Shown in pieces: positions 1 through 7,479 of a stretch of DNA of 60,453 bases. The position numbers were made by a program, and so were the translations under genes. The stretch's first letter is position 1, and every line of letters starts with the position of its first letter. The stretch is from Cupriavidus numazuensis (GTDB lineage Bacteria; Pseudomonadota; Gammaproteobacteria; Burkholderiales; Burkholderiaceae), in contig NZ_CAJPVI010000053.1 of NCBI RefSeq assembly GCF_905397435.1, forward strand, positions 1 through 60,453. The letters run 5' to 3'. The notes beneath the pieces are model-generated. The model ran no database searches, was not told the origin of the DNA, and saw nothing but the letters and a program-made list of their open reading frames with translations.

Positions 1-2
1 TG

Positions 3-74
3 CATCGCCGGCAGAAGCAGCCTCACGTCATTCGCAACCTGTTTCAGGAAAAGCATGTTCGCTACGCAGCCTGA
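3..74 (+). CDS. C-terminal end of an unidentified protein cut by the window edge
   Basis: An open frame enters from the left edge and stops with TGA at 72-74. It ends in a basic tail (HRRQKQPHVIRN...VRYAA). I do not recognise the family. A basic C-terminus next to a truncated gene and other mobile debris would suit a transposase or integrase, but that is only inference. The stop is followed by a short inverted repeat (CGCACT/AGTGCG, about 84-99) that lies just before the point where the neighbouring DUF3307 gene loses similarity to its second copy. Confidence 0.3.
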   Translation, partial: HRRQKQPHVIRNLFQEKHVRYAA

Positions 75-368
75 TCAAACGTACGCACTATTTAGTGCGC
101 CGGTCAGTAACTTCGTGCGTCGGCCGAGGCGCACCTTCCAGCGATCGATCAGGTAGTGAACGACCGCGTCGAAGATTCCTAGCCAGAGCCAGTGGGTCAT
201 ACCGAAGCCGACGAGCAGCACCGCGGTACACAGGCCATGCAAGCCCGCGTGGGCATAACCACCTGGGCTGCGGAAATCGCCCTTGCCGGCCAGTATCCAG
301 CTCGGCTGCCACAGGTAGTCGCAGATCAGATGCTTGGTGAACAGCGCGAACAGCAGCGGCAACGCCAT
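75..368 (-). pseudogene. DUF3307 membrane protein, C-terminally truncated copy
   Basis: About 97 residues, starting at the ATG at 368 behind a GGAGG element. It is strongly hydrophobic and matches the intact copy at 12219-12581 almost residue for residue from MAL...KHLICDYLWQPSW to KVRLGRR. After that the reading switches to an unrelated tail (TKLLTGALNSAYV) instead of the PNQPQFWWAFGLDQYAH segment. The 3' end has therefore been replaced, presumably by a rearrangement at about position 115. DUF3307 proteins are small membrane proteins of unknown function. This copy lacks the last membrane segment and is probably inactive. Confidence 0.7.
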
Positions 369-1070
369 GGCCAGCCCTCCGCCCCAAGTCATGCCGGACC
401 GTGCGCCTCAACGACTGTGCTCCACACAGAGTGTGGGCGACGGACGCCAGCTGGCCCTTACTCCGCCGCAATGGCGAATGGCTGTCAACTAGTTTTGCAC
501 GCCCATGGCCGAGGTCCACCTGGCGGTCGCTTGTGTGCGAGCGGCCATGGGCTCCCACCATGCCCGACTATTTCCTGGATGAACCCATGCCGGGCCCGCC
601 GGACAAGGTCTATTCCTGGTCGACGACCGGCGCAGGACCACCGGTCGATCTCCCTCGCTGCCGTGGCCGCAGCCCGGGCGCGCGCGGCAGCGGGCCAGTT
701 TGGCGATCGTTCGCCGGTGCGATCAAGCGGCGGGGCTGGTCGCGCTTGCCGATGCCTTCAGCCGCCCGTATTCATCCCGCCAAGGATCGGCCAGCATCAC
801 GCCGCCGCCGCGAGCCGGCGGCTGGCTGAGCGCGCGCCGCAAGATCTCGCGCACCTCCGCCTCCTCGACAGTGCGCGACAACTTTGGCCATGCTCGATTG
901 CAACCACGAGTGCGTACCTGCACGGCGAGGAAGGTGCGCGTCACGCGGCGACGTAGGAGCCACATCATACTGGGTGGAGCCGACAAGACATAATGAAGTC
1001 ACGTATCTACTTGTTGAAACAATTGATGGAAACGTTTAAACTTGTATCAACATGGCTAGGAGTACCCATC
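369..1070. other. Intergenic stretch without a supportable gene
   Basis: Several overlapping open frames exist on both strands here, but none shows a recognisable domain, a good ribosome binding site and sensible length together. A minus-strand frame at 723-986 (87 residues, with a VEEAEVREILRRAL segment) is the least implausible and might be a gene remnant. The AT-rich stretch just before mazE (about 985-1060) is the likely mazEF promoter region. Confidence 0.4.
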
Positions 1071-1325
1071 ATGCGCAAAAGTGCAACCCTGACGATTCAA
1101 AAGTGGGGCAACAGCCTCGCCGTCCGCATCCCCACTGCGGTGGCTCGTTCCGCGCACTTTGCTGAAGGACAGCAAGTCGAGGTATCGGCCGACGAGATCG
1201 GTGTCACAGTCAGGCCTGTCGGCCGCCGTGCTCTCACGCTCGCGGAGAAGCTGGCGCTATTCGACCCGAATCAGCACGGTGGGGAAGCCATGGTCACGCA
1301 GCGTGTCGGTGCGGAGGCCATGTAA
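1071..1325 (+). CDS. mazE: MazE-type antitoxin (AbrB/SpoVT fold)
   Basis: An 84-residue protein with the MazE swapped-hairpin DNA-binding signature LTIQKWGNSLAVRIP at about residues 6-20. The C-terminus is presumably the disordered, toxin-wrapping segment. An upstream extension to 993 exists, but the ATG at 1071 is preferred because AGGAG lies about 9 bases before it and because MazE proteins begin directly with this motif. Its stop overlaps the start of the toxin gene (TAATG), so the pair is translationally coupled. MazE should neutralise MazF and autorepress the operon. It lies next to a rearranged junction, as addiction modules on plasmids and islands often do. Confidence 0.9.
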   Translation: MRKSATLTIQKWGNSLAVRIPTAVARSAHFAEGQQVEVSADEIGVTVRPVGRRALTLAEKLALFDPNQHGGEAMVTQRVGAEAM

Positions 1326-1687
1326 TGGCGGGTAAGCTGTGGGTGCCTGAGCGACGTGACATTATTTGGATCGACTGCAATCCGCAAGCTGGCCGGGAGA
1401 TGAAGGACATGCATCCGATGCTGGTGCTCTCACCGCGTCCGTTTAATGAGCGGACCAGTATCGTCATTGGCTTGCCGATGACAACGGCAGCCTATAACGA
1501 GACCAATCCATTTGCCATCAAGTTTCAGGGGCCGAAGGGAAAGAACAGCTACGTGTTGGCTCACCAACCGAAGTCGTTCGACTGGCGAGCCCGCCATGCC
1601 AAGGCCCACCCTTGGAAGCAGGCTCCCTTGGACGTCTTTGCCGCTGCTTGTGAGCAACTGAACCAGATCATCGCCATTGCAGAGTAA
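1325..1687 (+). CDS. mazF: MazF/PemK-type endoribonuclease toxin
   Basis: A 120-residue protein of the PemK/MazF family. It opens with the family pattern PERRDIIWIDCNPQAGREM (RGDIvWvdf..p..G.E.), followed by HPMLVLSPRPFNERT and IVIGLPMT, the beta-barrel core with the conserved P-x-L-V-S-x and G-L-P-x-T elements. Length is normal for the family. It overlaps mazE by one base. Members cleave single-stranded mRNA at short sequences; the cleavage specificity cannot be read from this sequence. It appears intact, so this is a complete TA pair about 450 bases from acxR. Confidence 0.9.
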   Translation: MAGKLWVPERRDIIWIDCNPQAGREMKDMHPMLVLSPRPFNERTSIVIGLPMTTAAYNETNPFAIKFQGPKGKNSYVLAHQPKSFDWRARHAKAHPWKQAPLDVFAAACEQLNQIIAIAE

Positions 1688-1961
1688 GGGCGTGCCTGAC
1701 GGTACAAGCTCCTGTGAGCCAAGCACGACACGCTGATTTTAAGCATCGGCGCTTGTCGACGGTCCCATGTCTCATAGGATCTCAAGCGCCAAATGTATGT
1801 CCGCGCGAATATCGAATTTCTGCGGCTGCGCGTGTTGAAGCCGAACTAAATGGCCGGCCTGCTCGTACTGCTGCACCCGCTAATCCAGTCGCCATCGCAG
1901 GCCGTGAGTTCGTGCGTCCAGGAAGAGGCTGGCGGGCTTGCCTACGTTAATCAAAAAGAGG

Positions 1962-2050
1962 AATGGTTGGTAGTGGGGCGGGAAAAACGACGACAAGGTC
2001 TCCACGCGAGTTTGCCGTCGTCACGCAAATTGCGGAAGACCCTACTTCAC
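1962..2050 (-). repeat. Repeat copy A of a three-copy family (inverted relative to B and C)
   Basis: Read on the minus strand, this segment shares the core GGGTCTTCCGCAATTTG and GTGACGACGG with copies at 28966-29015 (C) and 31211-31303 (B). Copies A and B also match in the following region down to CCCGCCCCA and ACCA. In its longest open phase on the plus strand it reads REFAVVTQIAEDP. It lies inside a gene-free stretch (1688-2141). The origin is unknown; decayed transposon or coding sequence is likely. Confidence 0.6.
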
Positions 2051-2109
2051 TTCAACCGCGCTTTGGCTCCGCCAAGGCAAGCACAGCGCTGCTGGACCAG
2101 TTGTCGTAA
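2051..2109 (+). pseudogene. Tail remnant resembling the end of a cyclase/ATPase gene
   Basis: Immediately beyond repeat A the plus strand reads a short frame ending TALLDQLS and a TAA at 2107-2109. The nucleotide sequence (GGCTTTGGC/CTTTGGCTCCGCCAAGG and GCGCTGCTGGAC..TTGTCGTAA) resembles the end of the collapsed gene at 29073-29394, which finishes NALLDDLS. The rest of 2110-2141 holds nothing recognisable. Evidence is limited to about 60 bases and visual alignment. Confidence 0.35.
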
Positions 2110-2141
2110 GCGACCGCGCGGTCCAAGCTCGCCGCGCGGCT

Positions 2142-4172
2142 TTAAGAATTGCCTGGCCGGTCGCGCATCCCGGCTAGCTTGACGTAAAGCGTGCTCCTCG
2201 AAATTCCCAGCGTCCGAGCAGCCATGGATATATTTCCGTGGGAATCCGCGATCGCGCTAAGAATTGCTTGTCGTTCCAGTTCCTCAAGCCTCCCGGCCGA
2301 GGAGGCCATCGACGAGGGCGGGATGGAAAGAGGGTTCTTCGCCATCGATGCGATGGCCGGGGGCAGTTGCGAAATGTCGATCGTGTCGCCTTCACAGAGC
2401 GCAAACATAACTTCGAAGGTATTCTGGAGTTCGCGAATGTTCCCCGGCCAACGATAGCTCAAAAGAGCCTGATGCACAGCCGAATTCAGCTGCTTGGGTC
2501 CACAGCCATACTTTTGCGCAAGCTTGTTGTTGAGATGCTCGACGATCGCATCGATGTCGCCAGGCCGGTCGCGCAGCGCGGGCAGTTCCAACGTGACCGC
2601 ACAGAGGCGGTGGTACAGGTCTTCGCGGAAACGTCTGGCTGTGATTTCGCCCTGCATATCACGGTTGGTGGCCGCAATGACACGCACCGAGACGCGCCGC
2701 TCGCGGGTATCGCCAAGGCGCACCACAATGCCATCCTGCAACACGCGTAGCAAGTGCGGCTGCATATCTAATGGCATCTCGCCAATTTCATCCAGAAACA
2801 GTGTGCCGCCTTCCGCTTGCTCGAACTTGCCGGGAAGGCCGCCACGACGCGCCCCAGTAAAGGCGCCATCGACATACCCAAAAAGTTCGCTGGCCAGGAG
2901 TTCGCGGCTCAGGGCGCCGCAATTGACGGCAACAAATGGCCCCCGACTGCGGTGACTGGCCTGATGTAGCGCTCGGGCGAAGAGTTCCTTACCGGCACCG
3001 GTCTCGCCCAGAAGCAGCACAGGCAGATCGAGCGGCGCGAGGCGGCGAGCGCGGGCCTTGGTGGCTTCCAATATCTCACTTTGACCAATGATCTCGCCGA
3101 ACGCATCGCTCTCAGCCGGTGGTGTCCGAGCCGGCGGCAAGGATATGGTGGGTCGGTTCTGGCGTGCCGCGAGCGGGATCACAAGCATTGTACCCAGCGT
3201 ACTTTCATGATCCTTTACTGGATGTAGCCATGCGGGGCATAGCCACTGTGGGCGTTGGCAGGACCGATCGATATCCGGGAGTGCCAGATTGAGGCCTGGT
3301 AGCTGAGTGCCGATTCCCTGCGGCAAGTTCACGCCATGCATCTCGAGCGCGAGAGGCGCATTCCCGTTGGCGCGAATAACCCGTCCCCGGGCATCGACGA
3401 GCACAACGTAGTCGTTGGCGTAACGGATAAAACTGTCGATGGCTTTCGTTAGCAGGCGCTCATGCAGAGCACCGTCGCGGCGAGCCAGTTCCCCCTCTAT
3501 CTGCTTGGCCGCTGCCAGCACCAGACCCAGCGTGTGGCCATGAAGCGTTTCCTTGACACCAGAGACGTCCACAACGCCCAGCAAGGCGCCACTGAGAGGA
3601 TCAATGATGGGGGCCGCTGCGCAGGTCCAGCGCTTAACGTCCATGCAGAAATGCTCGTTGGCATGGATCTGAACCGGAGTTCGGGTCGCGATCGCGGTGC
3701 CTATGGCATTGGTGCCGATGACTTCCTCATTCCAGCAGCCACCAGCGGCCAGGTTGATCCCTTCACCTGCGTTGCGGACTCCGCTCCCTCCGTCAATGCG
3801 GAGAATGGTACCGCCTGCGTCACAAAGCATGATCAGAGTCCCGCATTCCTGCAGGACATCGCGCAGGCCCTCGAGAGCCGGACGCGCGGCATCGCAAAAG
3901 TCCCGATTCTGACGCTGCAGCTGGCCAATGCGATCGGACGCCGCCCCCGGTGCGGAGTGCCTGGCAGGGTCGACGGCCTCAGAACGACTCCGCTGCCACG
4001 ACGCCAGGACGACGCTGCGCACGCCCGCCACATCTAGAGACGGGTCTTGCACAAAACGCTCCCAGGCCGAGGCGACGAGAGGTTCATCGCCGATGCGGGG
4101 AATCAAGGTGCCGCAACGAGAAAACGGCATGGGATGGTCAGGGTTAATTGGCTCGAGTAACCGTAGCCCCAT
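2142..4172 (-). CDS. acxR: Sigma-54-dependent activator of acetone carboxylase genes (AcoR/AcxR type)
   Basis: A 676-residue enhancer-binding protein. The N-terminal region to about residue 330 contains a GAF-type sensor domain (GGCWNEEVIGTNAIGTA, typical of AcoR-like proteins). The AAA+ domain has Walker A GETGAGKELFARAL, the sigma-54 contact loop in FGYVDGAFTGAR, and Walker B GGTLFLDEIGE. The C-terminal Fis-type helix-turn-helix reads NISMAARTLGISRSTLYVKL. It is transcribed away from acxABC. By family and position it should sense acetone or isopropanol (inference) and activate the sigma-54 promoters at 5254 and perhaps 4361 from the GGTGTCCGG-type elements. A second ATG 14 codons in (MPFSRCGT) is an alternative start. 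Confidence 0.88.
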   Translation of the reverse strand: MGLRLLEPINPDHPMPFSRCGTLIPRIGDEPLVASAWERFVQDPSLDVAGVRSVVLASWQRSRSEAVDPARHSAPGAASDRIGQLQRQNRDFCDAARPALEGLRDVLQECGTLIMLCDAGGTILRIDGGSGVRNAGEGINLAAGGCWNEEVIGTNAIGTAIATRTPVQIHANEHFCMDVKRWTCAAAPIIDPLSGALLGVVDVSGVKETLHGHTLGLVLAAAKQIEGELARRDGALHERLLTKAIDSFIRYANDYVVLVDARGRVIRANGNAPLALEMHGVNLPQGIGTQLPGLNLALPDIDRSCQRPQWLCPAWLHPVKDHESTLGTMLVIPLAARQNRPTISLPPARTPPAESDAFGEIIGQSEILEATKARARRLAPLDLPVLLLGETGAGKELFARALHQASHRSRGPFVAVNCGALSRELLASELFGYVDGAFTGARRGGLPGKFEQAEGGTLFLDEIGEMPLDMQPHLLRVLQDGIVVRLGDTRERRVSVRVIAATNRDMQGEITARRFREDLYHRLCAVTLELPALRDRPGDIDAIVEHLNNKLAQKYGCGPKQLNSAVHQALLSYRWPGNIRELQNTFEVMFALCEGDTIDISQLPPAIASMAKNPLSIPPSSMASSAGRLEELERQAILSAIADSHGNISMAARTLGISRSTLYVKLAGMRDRPGNS

Positions 4173-4237
4173 GCCACAGCCAAGTCAACAAATCTCTTTT
4201 AAATCAATAATTTGTGCTCTGCAGCAAAGGCGGGCTG

Positions 4238-4286
4238 GGGTGTCCGGAAACCGGACACCCTAGTTTGACTGACCGGAATCCGGACA
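4238..4286. promoter_or_regulatory. Probable activator sites (10-bp dyad plus second dyad) between acxR and the LRAT-like gene
   Basis: A perfect inverted repeat has arms GGGTGTCCGG (4238-4247) and CCGGACACCC (4251-4260) separated by AAA. It is followed by a second, partial site CCGGAATCCGGACA (4273-4286). The same half-site occurs twice as TCCGGACACC at 5144-5166, about 90-110 bases before the acxA sigma-54 promoter. This distance is typical of an upstream activating sequence for a bacterial enhancer-binding protein. AcxR, encoded just to the left, is the obvious candidate ligand. Binding is inferred from position and symmetry. Confidence 0.7.
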
Positions 4287-4360
4287 GGCAAACCGCGGGT
4301 GTCGGCCGTGCAGGATCAAAGAAGGCGCAGTCCTTGGGGGATGCCTCTCGCTTGAGCTGG

Positions 4361-4375
4361 TGGCACGCCGTATGC
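4361..4375 (+). promoter_or_regulatory. Sigma-54 promoter of the LRAT-like gene
   Basis: TGGCACG, four bases (CCGT), then ATGC matches the -24/-12 consensus TGGCACG-N4-TTGC with one mismatch. The predicted start is near 4387, leaving a leader of about 17 bases before the first possible start codon at 4404. The 10-bp dyad at 4238-4260 lies about 100 bases upstream, as expected for an enhancer site. Confidence 0.65.
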
Positions 4376-4403
4376 GGTCCAGCTGTACGAGGGACCGCGG
4401 AAC

Positions 4404-4922
4404 GTGGTGATGGCCATGAAAGATTCAACGAGGTCAGGGCGCCAGGTTGGCGAATCAGTCGCGAAAGTGAGCATGACGATCGGTAGCCATCTCGTTACCG
4501 AGCGATTTGGCTATACGCATCACGGTGTTTATGCGGGAGACGGGAGGGTAGTGCATTACGCAGGGCTGTCGCGGTTGCTGCATCGAGGCCCAGTGCAGGA
4601 GGTCACGCTCGCCGAGTTTGCACATGGGCACGCCGTCTGGGTCAGGAAAAGCCCGGACGCCAGGTTCGATGGCCCCGAAGCTGTTCGCCGCGCCTACTCG
4701 CGCCTGGGCGAGGACCGATACCAGTTGGTCTCCAATAATTGCGAGCACTTCTGTATGTGGTGCCTGTATGGCGAAAGCCGCAGCGATCAGATCGATGGTT
4801 GGAAGTTCCTGATTGATGTAGTCGGCGCCGCGGTCAAAGCCATCAGGTGGCTTATGGTCACGCCTTTGATGGGACCATCCATCAGGCGAAAAATTTCCCA
4901 ACACCAGTTTCACCTACGGTGA
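4404..4922 (+). CDS. LRAT/NlpC-P60-like thiol acyltransferase or hydrolase
   Basis: Up to 172 residues with the LRAT-domain pattern of the NlpC/P60 superfamily. There are histidines in YTHHGVYAGDGRVVHYAG (about residues 38-54) and the catalytic-type cysteine in NNCEHFCMWC (Cys113), with the N-C-E-H-F motif of the lecithin:retinol acyltransferase and HRASLS group. A hydrophobic C-terminal segment (FLIDVVGAAVKAIRWLMV) could anchor it to a membrane. The first start is GTG 4404 behind GAGGG; ATG 4410 and 4416 are alternatives. It has its own sigma-54 promoter and shares likely AcxR sites with acxABC, so it may be co-induced with acetone metabolism. Bacterial members are poorly understood and the substrate is unknown. 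Confidence 0.75.
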   Translation: MVMAMKDSTRSGRQVGESVAKVSMTIGSHLVTERFGYTHHGVYAGDGRVVHYAGLSRLLHRGPVQEVTLAEFAHGHAVWVRKSPDARFDGPEAVRRAYSRLGEDRYQLVSNNCEHFCMWCLYGESRSDQIDGWKFLIDVVGAAVKAIRWLMVTPLMGPSIRRKISQHQFHLR

Positions 4923-5323
4923 CCACCGTTCGTTCGCCTCGTAGTGAAAGGCGATTGTGAACGGCATGCCCTACGGATTGCCGGATCACGTCGTTGACAG
5001 CTAAGGCCAGAGCCTTGGCGTGGTCGCGGAGCACCGCTCGGGCATCGACGCGTTCTTCGCCAGCCCACCAATACCGCATCGATAGCGCAAGCCCGCCAGT
5101 AGGCGTCCGATTCCCAGACACCCGCGTGCGCAGTCGTCGAATATCCGGACACCGAGTCCGGACACCATGCGACTAGCGGCGCAACCGAACAGTGCTTTCA
5201 ACTCATTGATTTTCTTCACATAGCCAGCCTTTCTGGCTGGATCTGGGCCACCTTGGCATGAGCCTTGCCATGCATTGGGCGTGGGGAGATCCCACTACGA
5301 CGACACCAATGACAGGAGGCAAT
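4923..5323 (+). promoter_or_regulatory. acxABC control region: repeated activator half-sites and sigma-54 promoter
   Basis: Two direct copies of TCCGGACACC (5144-5153 and 5157-5166) match the arms of the dyad at 4238-4260. Downstream, TGGCATG-AGCC-TTGC (5254-5268) is a near-consensus -24/-12 sigma-54 promoter, predicting a start near 5280. AGGAGG at about 5315 precedes the acxA ATG at 5324. An in-frame ATG at 5258 lies inside the promoter and cannot be the true start. Nothing else was recognised between 4923 and 5143. Confidence 0.82.
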
Positions 5324-7468
5324 ATGCAACCGCAGTCCACCGTACAGGTGATGGGCATCGATGCTGGTGGCACGATGACCGACACATTCTTCGTGCGCTC
5401 GGATGGCCGTTTCGTGGTCGGCAAGGCGCAAAGCAATCCCGGCGATGAATCCCTTGCCATCTATAACTCGTCCGAAGATGCGCTCGCACACTGGGACCGG
5501 ACAGTGGATGACGTTTATCCGGAACTGGTGACCTGCGTCTATTCCGGTACGGCCATGCTCAATCGCATCCTCATGCGCAAGGGCCTTGATGTTGGCCTGA
5601 TTTGCAATCGAGGCTTCGAGCAGATCCATTCGATGGGGCGCGCGCTGCAGAGCTACTTGGGTTATGCGCTGGAAGATCGCATCCACCTGAACACGCACCG
5701 CTATGACGAACCGCTGGTACCTGTCTCGCGCACCCGTGGCGTCACAGAGCGTACCGACGTACAAGGACAGGTGGTGATCCCGCTGCGCGAAGAGGAAGTC
5801 CGCCAGGCCACCCGGGAGCTGGTGGAGGCTGGCTCGCAGGCCATCGTCATTTGCCTGTTGCAATCCCACAAGAACGAATCCAGCGAGCAACGCGCCCGCG
5901 ACATCGTGCGCGAAGAGCTGAAGAAACTGAAAGCCGATATCCCGGTCTTCGCCTCGGTGGACTATTACCCGTCGCGCAAGGAGAGCCACCGGATGAACAC
6001 CACCATCCTGGAGGCCTACGGCGCGGAGCCGTCGCGCCAGACCCTGAAGAAGGTCAGCGACCGTTTCCGCAAGCACGGGGCCAAGTTCGATCTGCGCGTC
6101 ATGGCCACGCACGGTGGCACCATCAGCTGGAAGGCCAAGGAACTCGCACGAACGATCGTCTCCGGCCCGATTGGCGGCGTGATCGGCTCCAAGCTGCTCG
6201 GTGAGGCACTGGGCGACGAGAACATCGCCTGCTCCGATATCGGCGGCACCAGCTTCGACGTGGCCTTGATCACCAAGGGCAACTTCGCCATCAAGTCTGA
6301 TCCGGACATGGCTCGCCTCGTGCTCTCTCTACCGCTGGTCGCCATGGACTCGGTCGGCGCCGGTGCCGGCAGCTTCGTGCGCCTGGACCCCTACAGCAAG
6401 TCGATCAAGCTCGGCCCGGACTCAGCAGGCTATCGCGTCGGCACCTGCTGGCCGGAAAGCGGCCTCGACACTGTTTCAGTTTCCGACTGCCACGTGGTGC
6501 TGGGCTACCTGAATCCGGACAACTTTCTCGGCGGTGCCATCAAGCTCGATGTGGAACGCGCCCGCCAGCATATCAAGGCGCAGATTGCCGATCCGCTCGG
6601 CCTGTCGGTGGAAGATGCTGCCGCCGGCGTGATCGAGTTGCTCGACCTCACCCTGTCCGAGTACCTGCGCGCCAACATAAGCGCGAAGGGCTACAACCCG
6701 GCGGAGTTCACCTGCTTCTCCTACGGCGGCGCGGGTCCGGTGCACACCTACGGCTACACCGAAGGCGTCGGCTTCAAGGATGTCGTCGTTCCCGCCTGGG
6801 CGGCCGGCTTTTCGGCGTTCGGCTGCGCCTGCGCCGACTTCGAATATCGCTACGACAAGTCGGTGGACGTCGGTGTCGCACAACTCGCACCGGACGGCGA
6901 CAAGGCTGCCGCCTGCAAGACCTTGCAGGAAGCCTGGTCCGAATTGGCCATCAAGGTTATCGACGAGTTCGTCCTCAACGGCTACAAGCCCGAAGACGTG
7001 CTGCTGATCCCCGGCTACAAGATGCAGTACATGGGCCAACTGAACGACCTCGAAATCGTATCGCCGGTCACCAGTGCTGCCACCGCTGCCGACTGGGACA
7101 AGATCGTCGAGGCCTTCGAGACCACCTATGGCCGTGTGTACGCCAGTTCCGCGCGCTCGCCAGAACTGGGCTTCTCGATCACCGGCGCGATCCTGCGCGG
7201 CACCGTCGTGACCCAGAAGCCAGTGCTGCCGGAAGACCCGGATGCGGGCCCAACGCCGCCCAGGGAAGCCTATCTCGGCCCCCGCCCCTTCTATCGCCAC
7301 AAGAAGTGGGTGGATGCCGCACTCTGGAAGATGGAAGCGCTCAAGGCCGGCAACCACATCGTGGGCCCCGCCATCATCGAATCGGACGCCACAACCTTTG
7401 TTGTACCGGATGGCTTCGAGACGACGGTCGACAAGCACCGCCTGTTCCACCTCAAGGAAGTGAAGTAA
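5324..7468 (+). CDS. acxA: Acetone carboxylase beta subunit (HyuA/oxoprolinase-like ATPase)
   Basis: A 714-residue protein of the hydantoinase-A/oxoprolinase family. The N-terminal actin-like phosphate-binding motif is VMGIDAGGTMTDTFFV and a second nucleotide motif is CSDIGGTSFDVAL at about residues 305-317. The YGGAGPVHTYGY segment is typical of these ATPases. Acetone carboxylase converts acetone plus bicarbonate to acetoacetate at the expense of ATP. The family nomenclature from Xanthobacter assigns acxA to the beta subunit, thought to activate acetone and bicarbonate by phosphorylation. It is first in a three-gene operon under sigma-54 control and 11 bases from acxB. Length is as expected and no lesion was seen. 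Confidence 0.93.
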   Translation: MQPQSTVQVMGIDAGGTMTDTFFVRSDGRFVVGKAQSNPGDESLAIYNSSEDALAHWDRTVDDVYPELVTCVYSGTAMLNRILMRKGLDVGLICNRGFEQIHSMGRALQSYLGYALEDRIHLNTHRYDEPLVPVSRTRGVTERTDVQGQVVIPLREEEVRQATRELVEAGSQAIVICLLQSHKNESSEQRARDIVREELKKLKADIPVFASVDYYPSRKESHRMNTTILEAYGAEPSRQTLKKVSDRFRKHGAKFDLRVMATHGGTISWKAKELARTIVSGPIGGVIGSKLLGEALGDENIACSDIGGTSFDVALITKGNFAIKSDPDMARLVLSLPLVAMDSVGAGAGSFVRLDPYSKSIKLGPDSAGYRVGTCWPESGLDTVSVSDCHVVLGYLNPDNFLGGAIKLDVERARQHIKAQIADPLGLSVEDAAAGVIELLDLTLSEYLRANISAKGYNPAEFTCFSYGGAGPVHTYGYTEGVGFKDVVVPAWAAGFSAFGCACADFEYRYDKSVDVGVAQLAPDGDKAAACKTLQEAWSELAIKVIDEFVLNGYKPEDVLLIPGYKMQYMGQLNDLEIVSPVTSAATAADWDKIVEAFETTYGRVYASSARSPELGFSITGAILRGTVVTQKPVLPEDPDAGPTPPREAYLGPRPFYRHKKWVDAALWKMEALKAGNHIVGPAIIESDATTFVVPDGFETTVDKHRLFHLKEVK

Positions 7469-7479
7469 GGAGACACGCC

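Noticed and set aside
401..829. 142-residue plus-strand frame near the left edge
   Set aside because: Sequence is Arg/Pro-rich, other frames are open over the same bases, and no family or ribosome binding site is evident.
5258..5323. Upstream extension of acxA to ATG 5258
   Set aside because: The extension lies within the sigma-54 promoter and before the predicted transcription start; AGGAGG fits ATG 5324.
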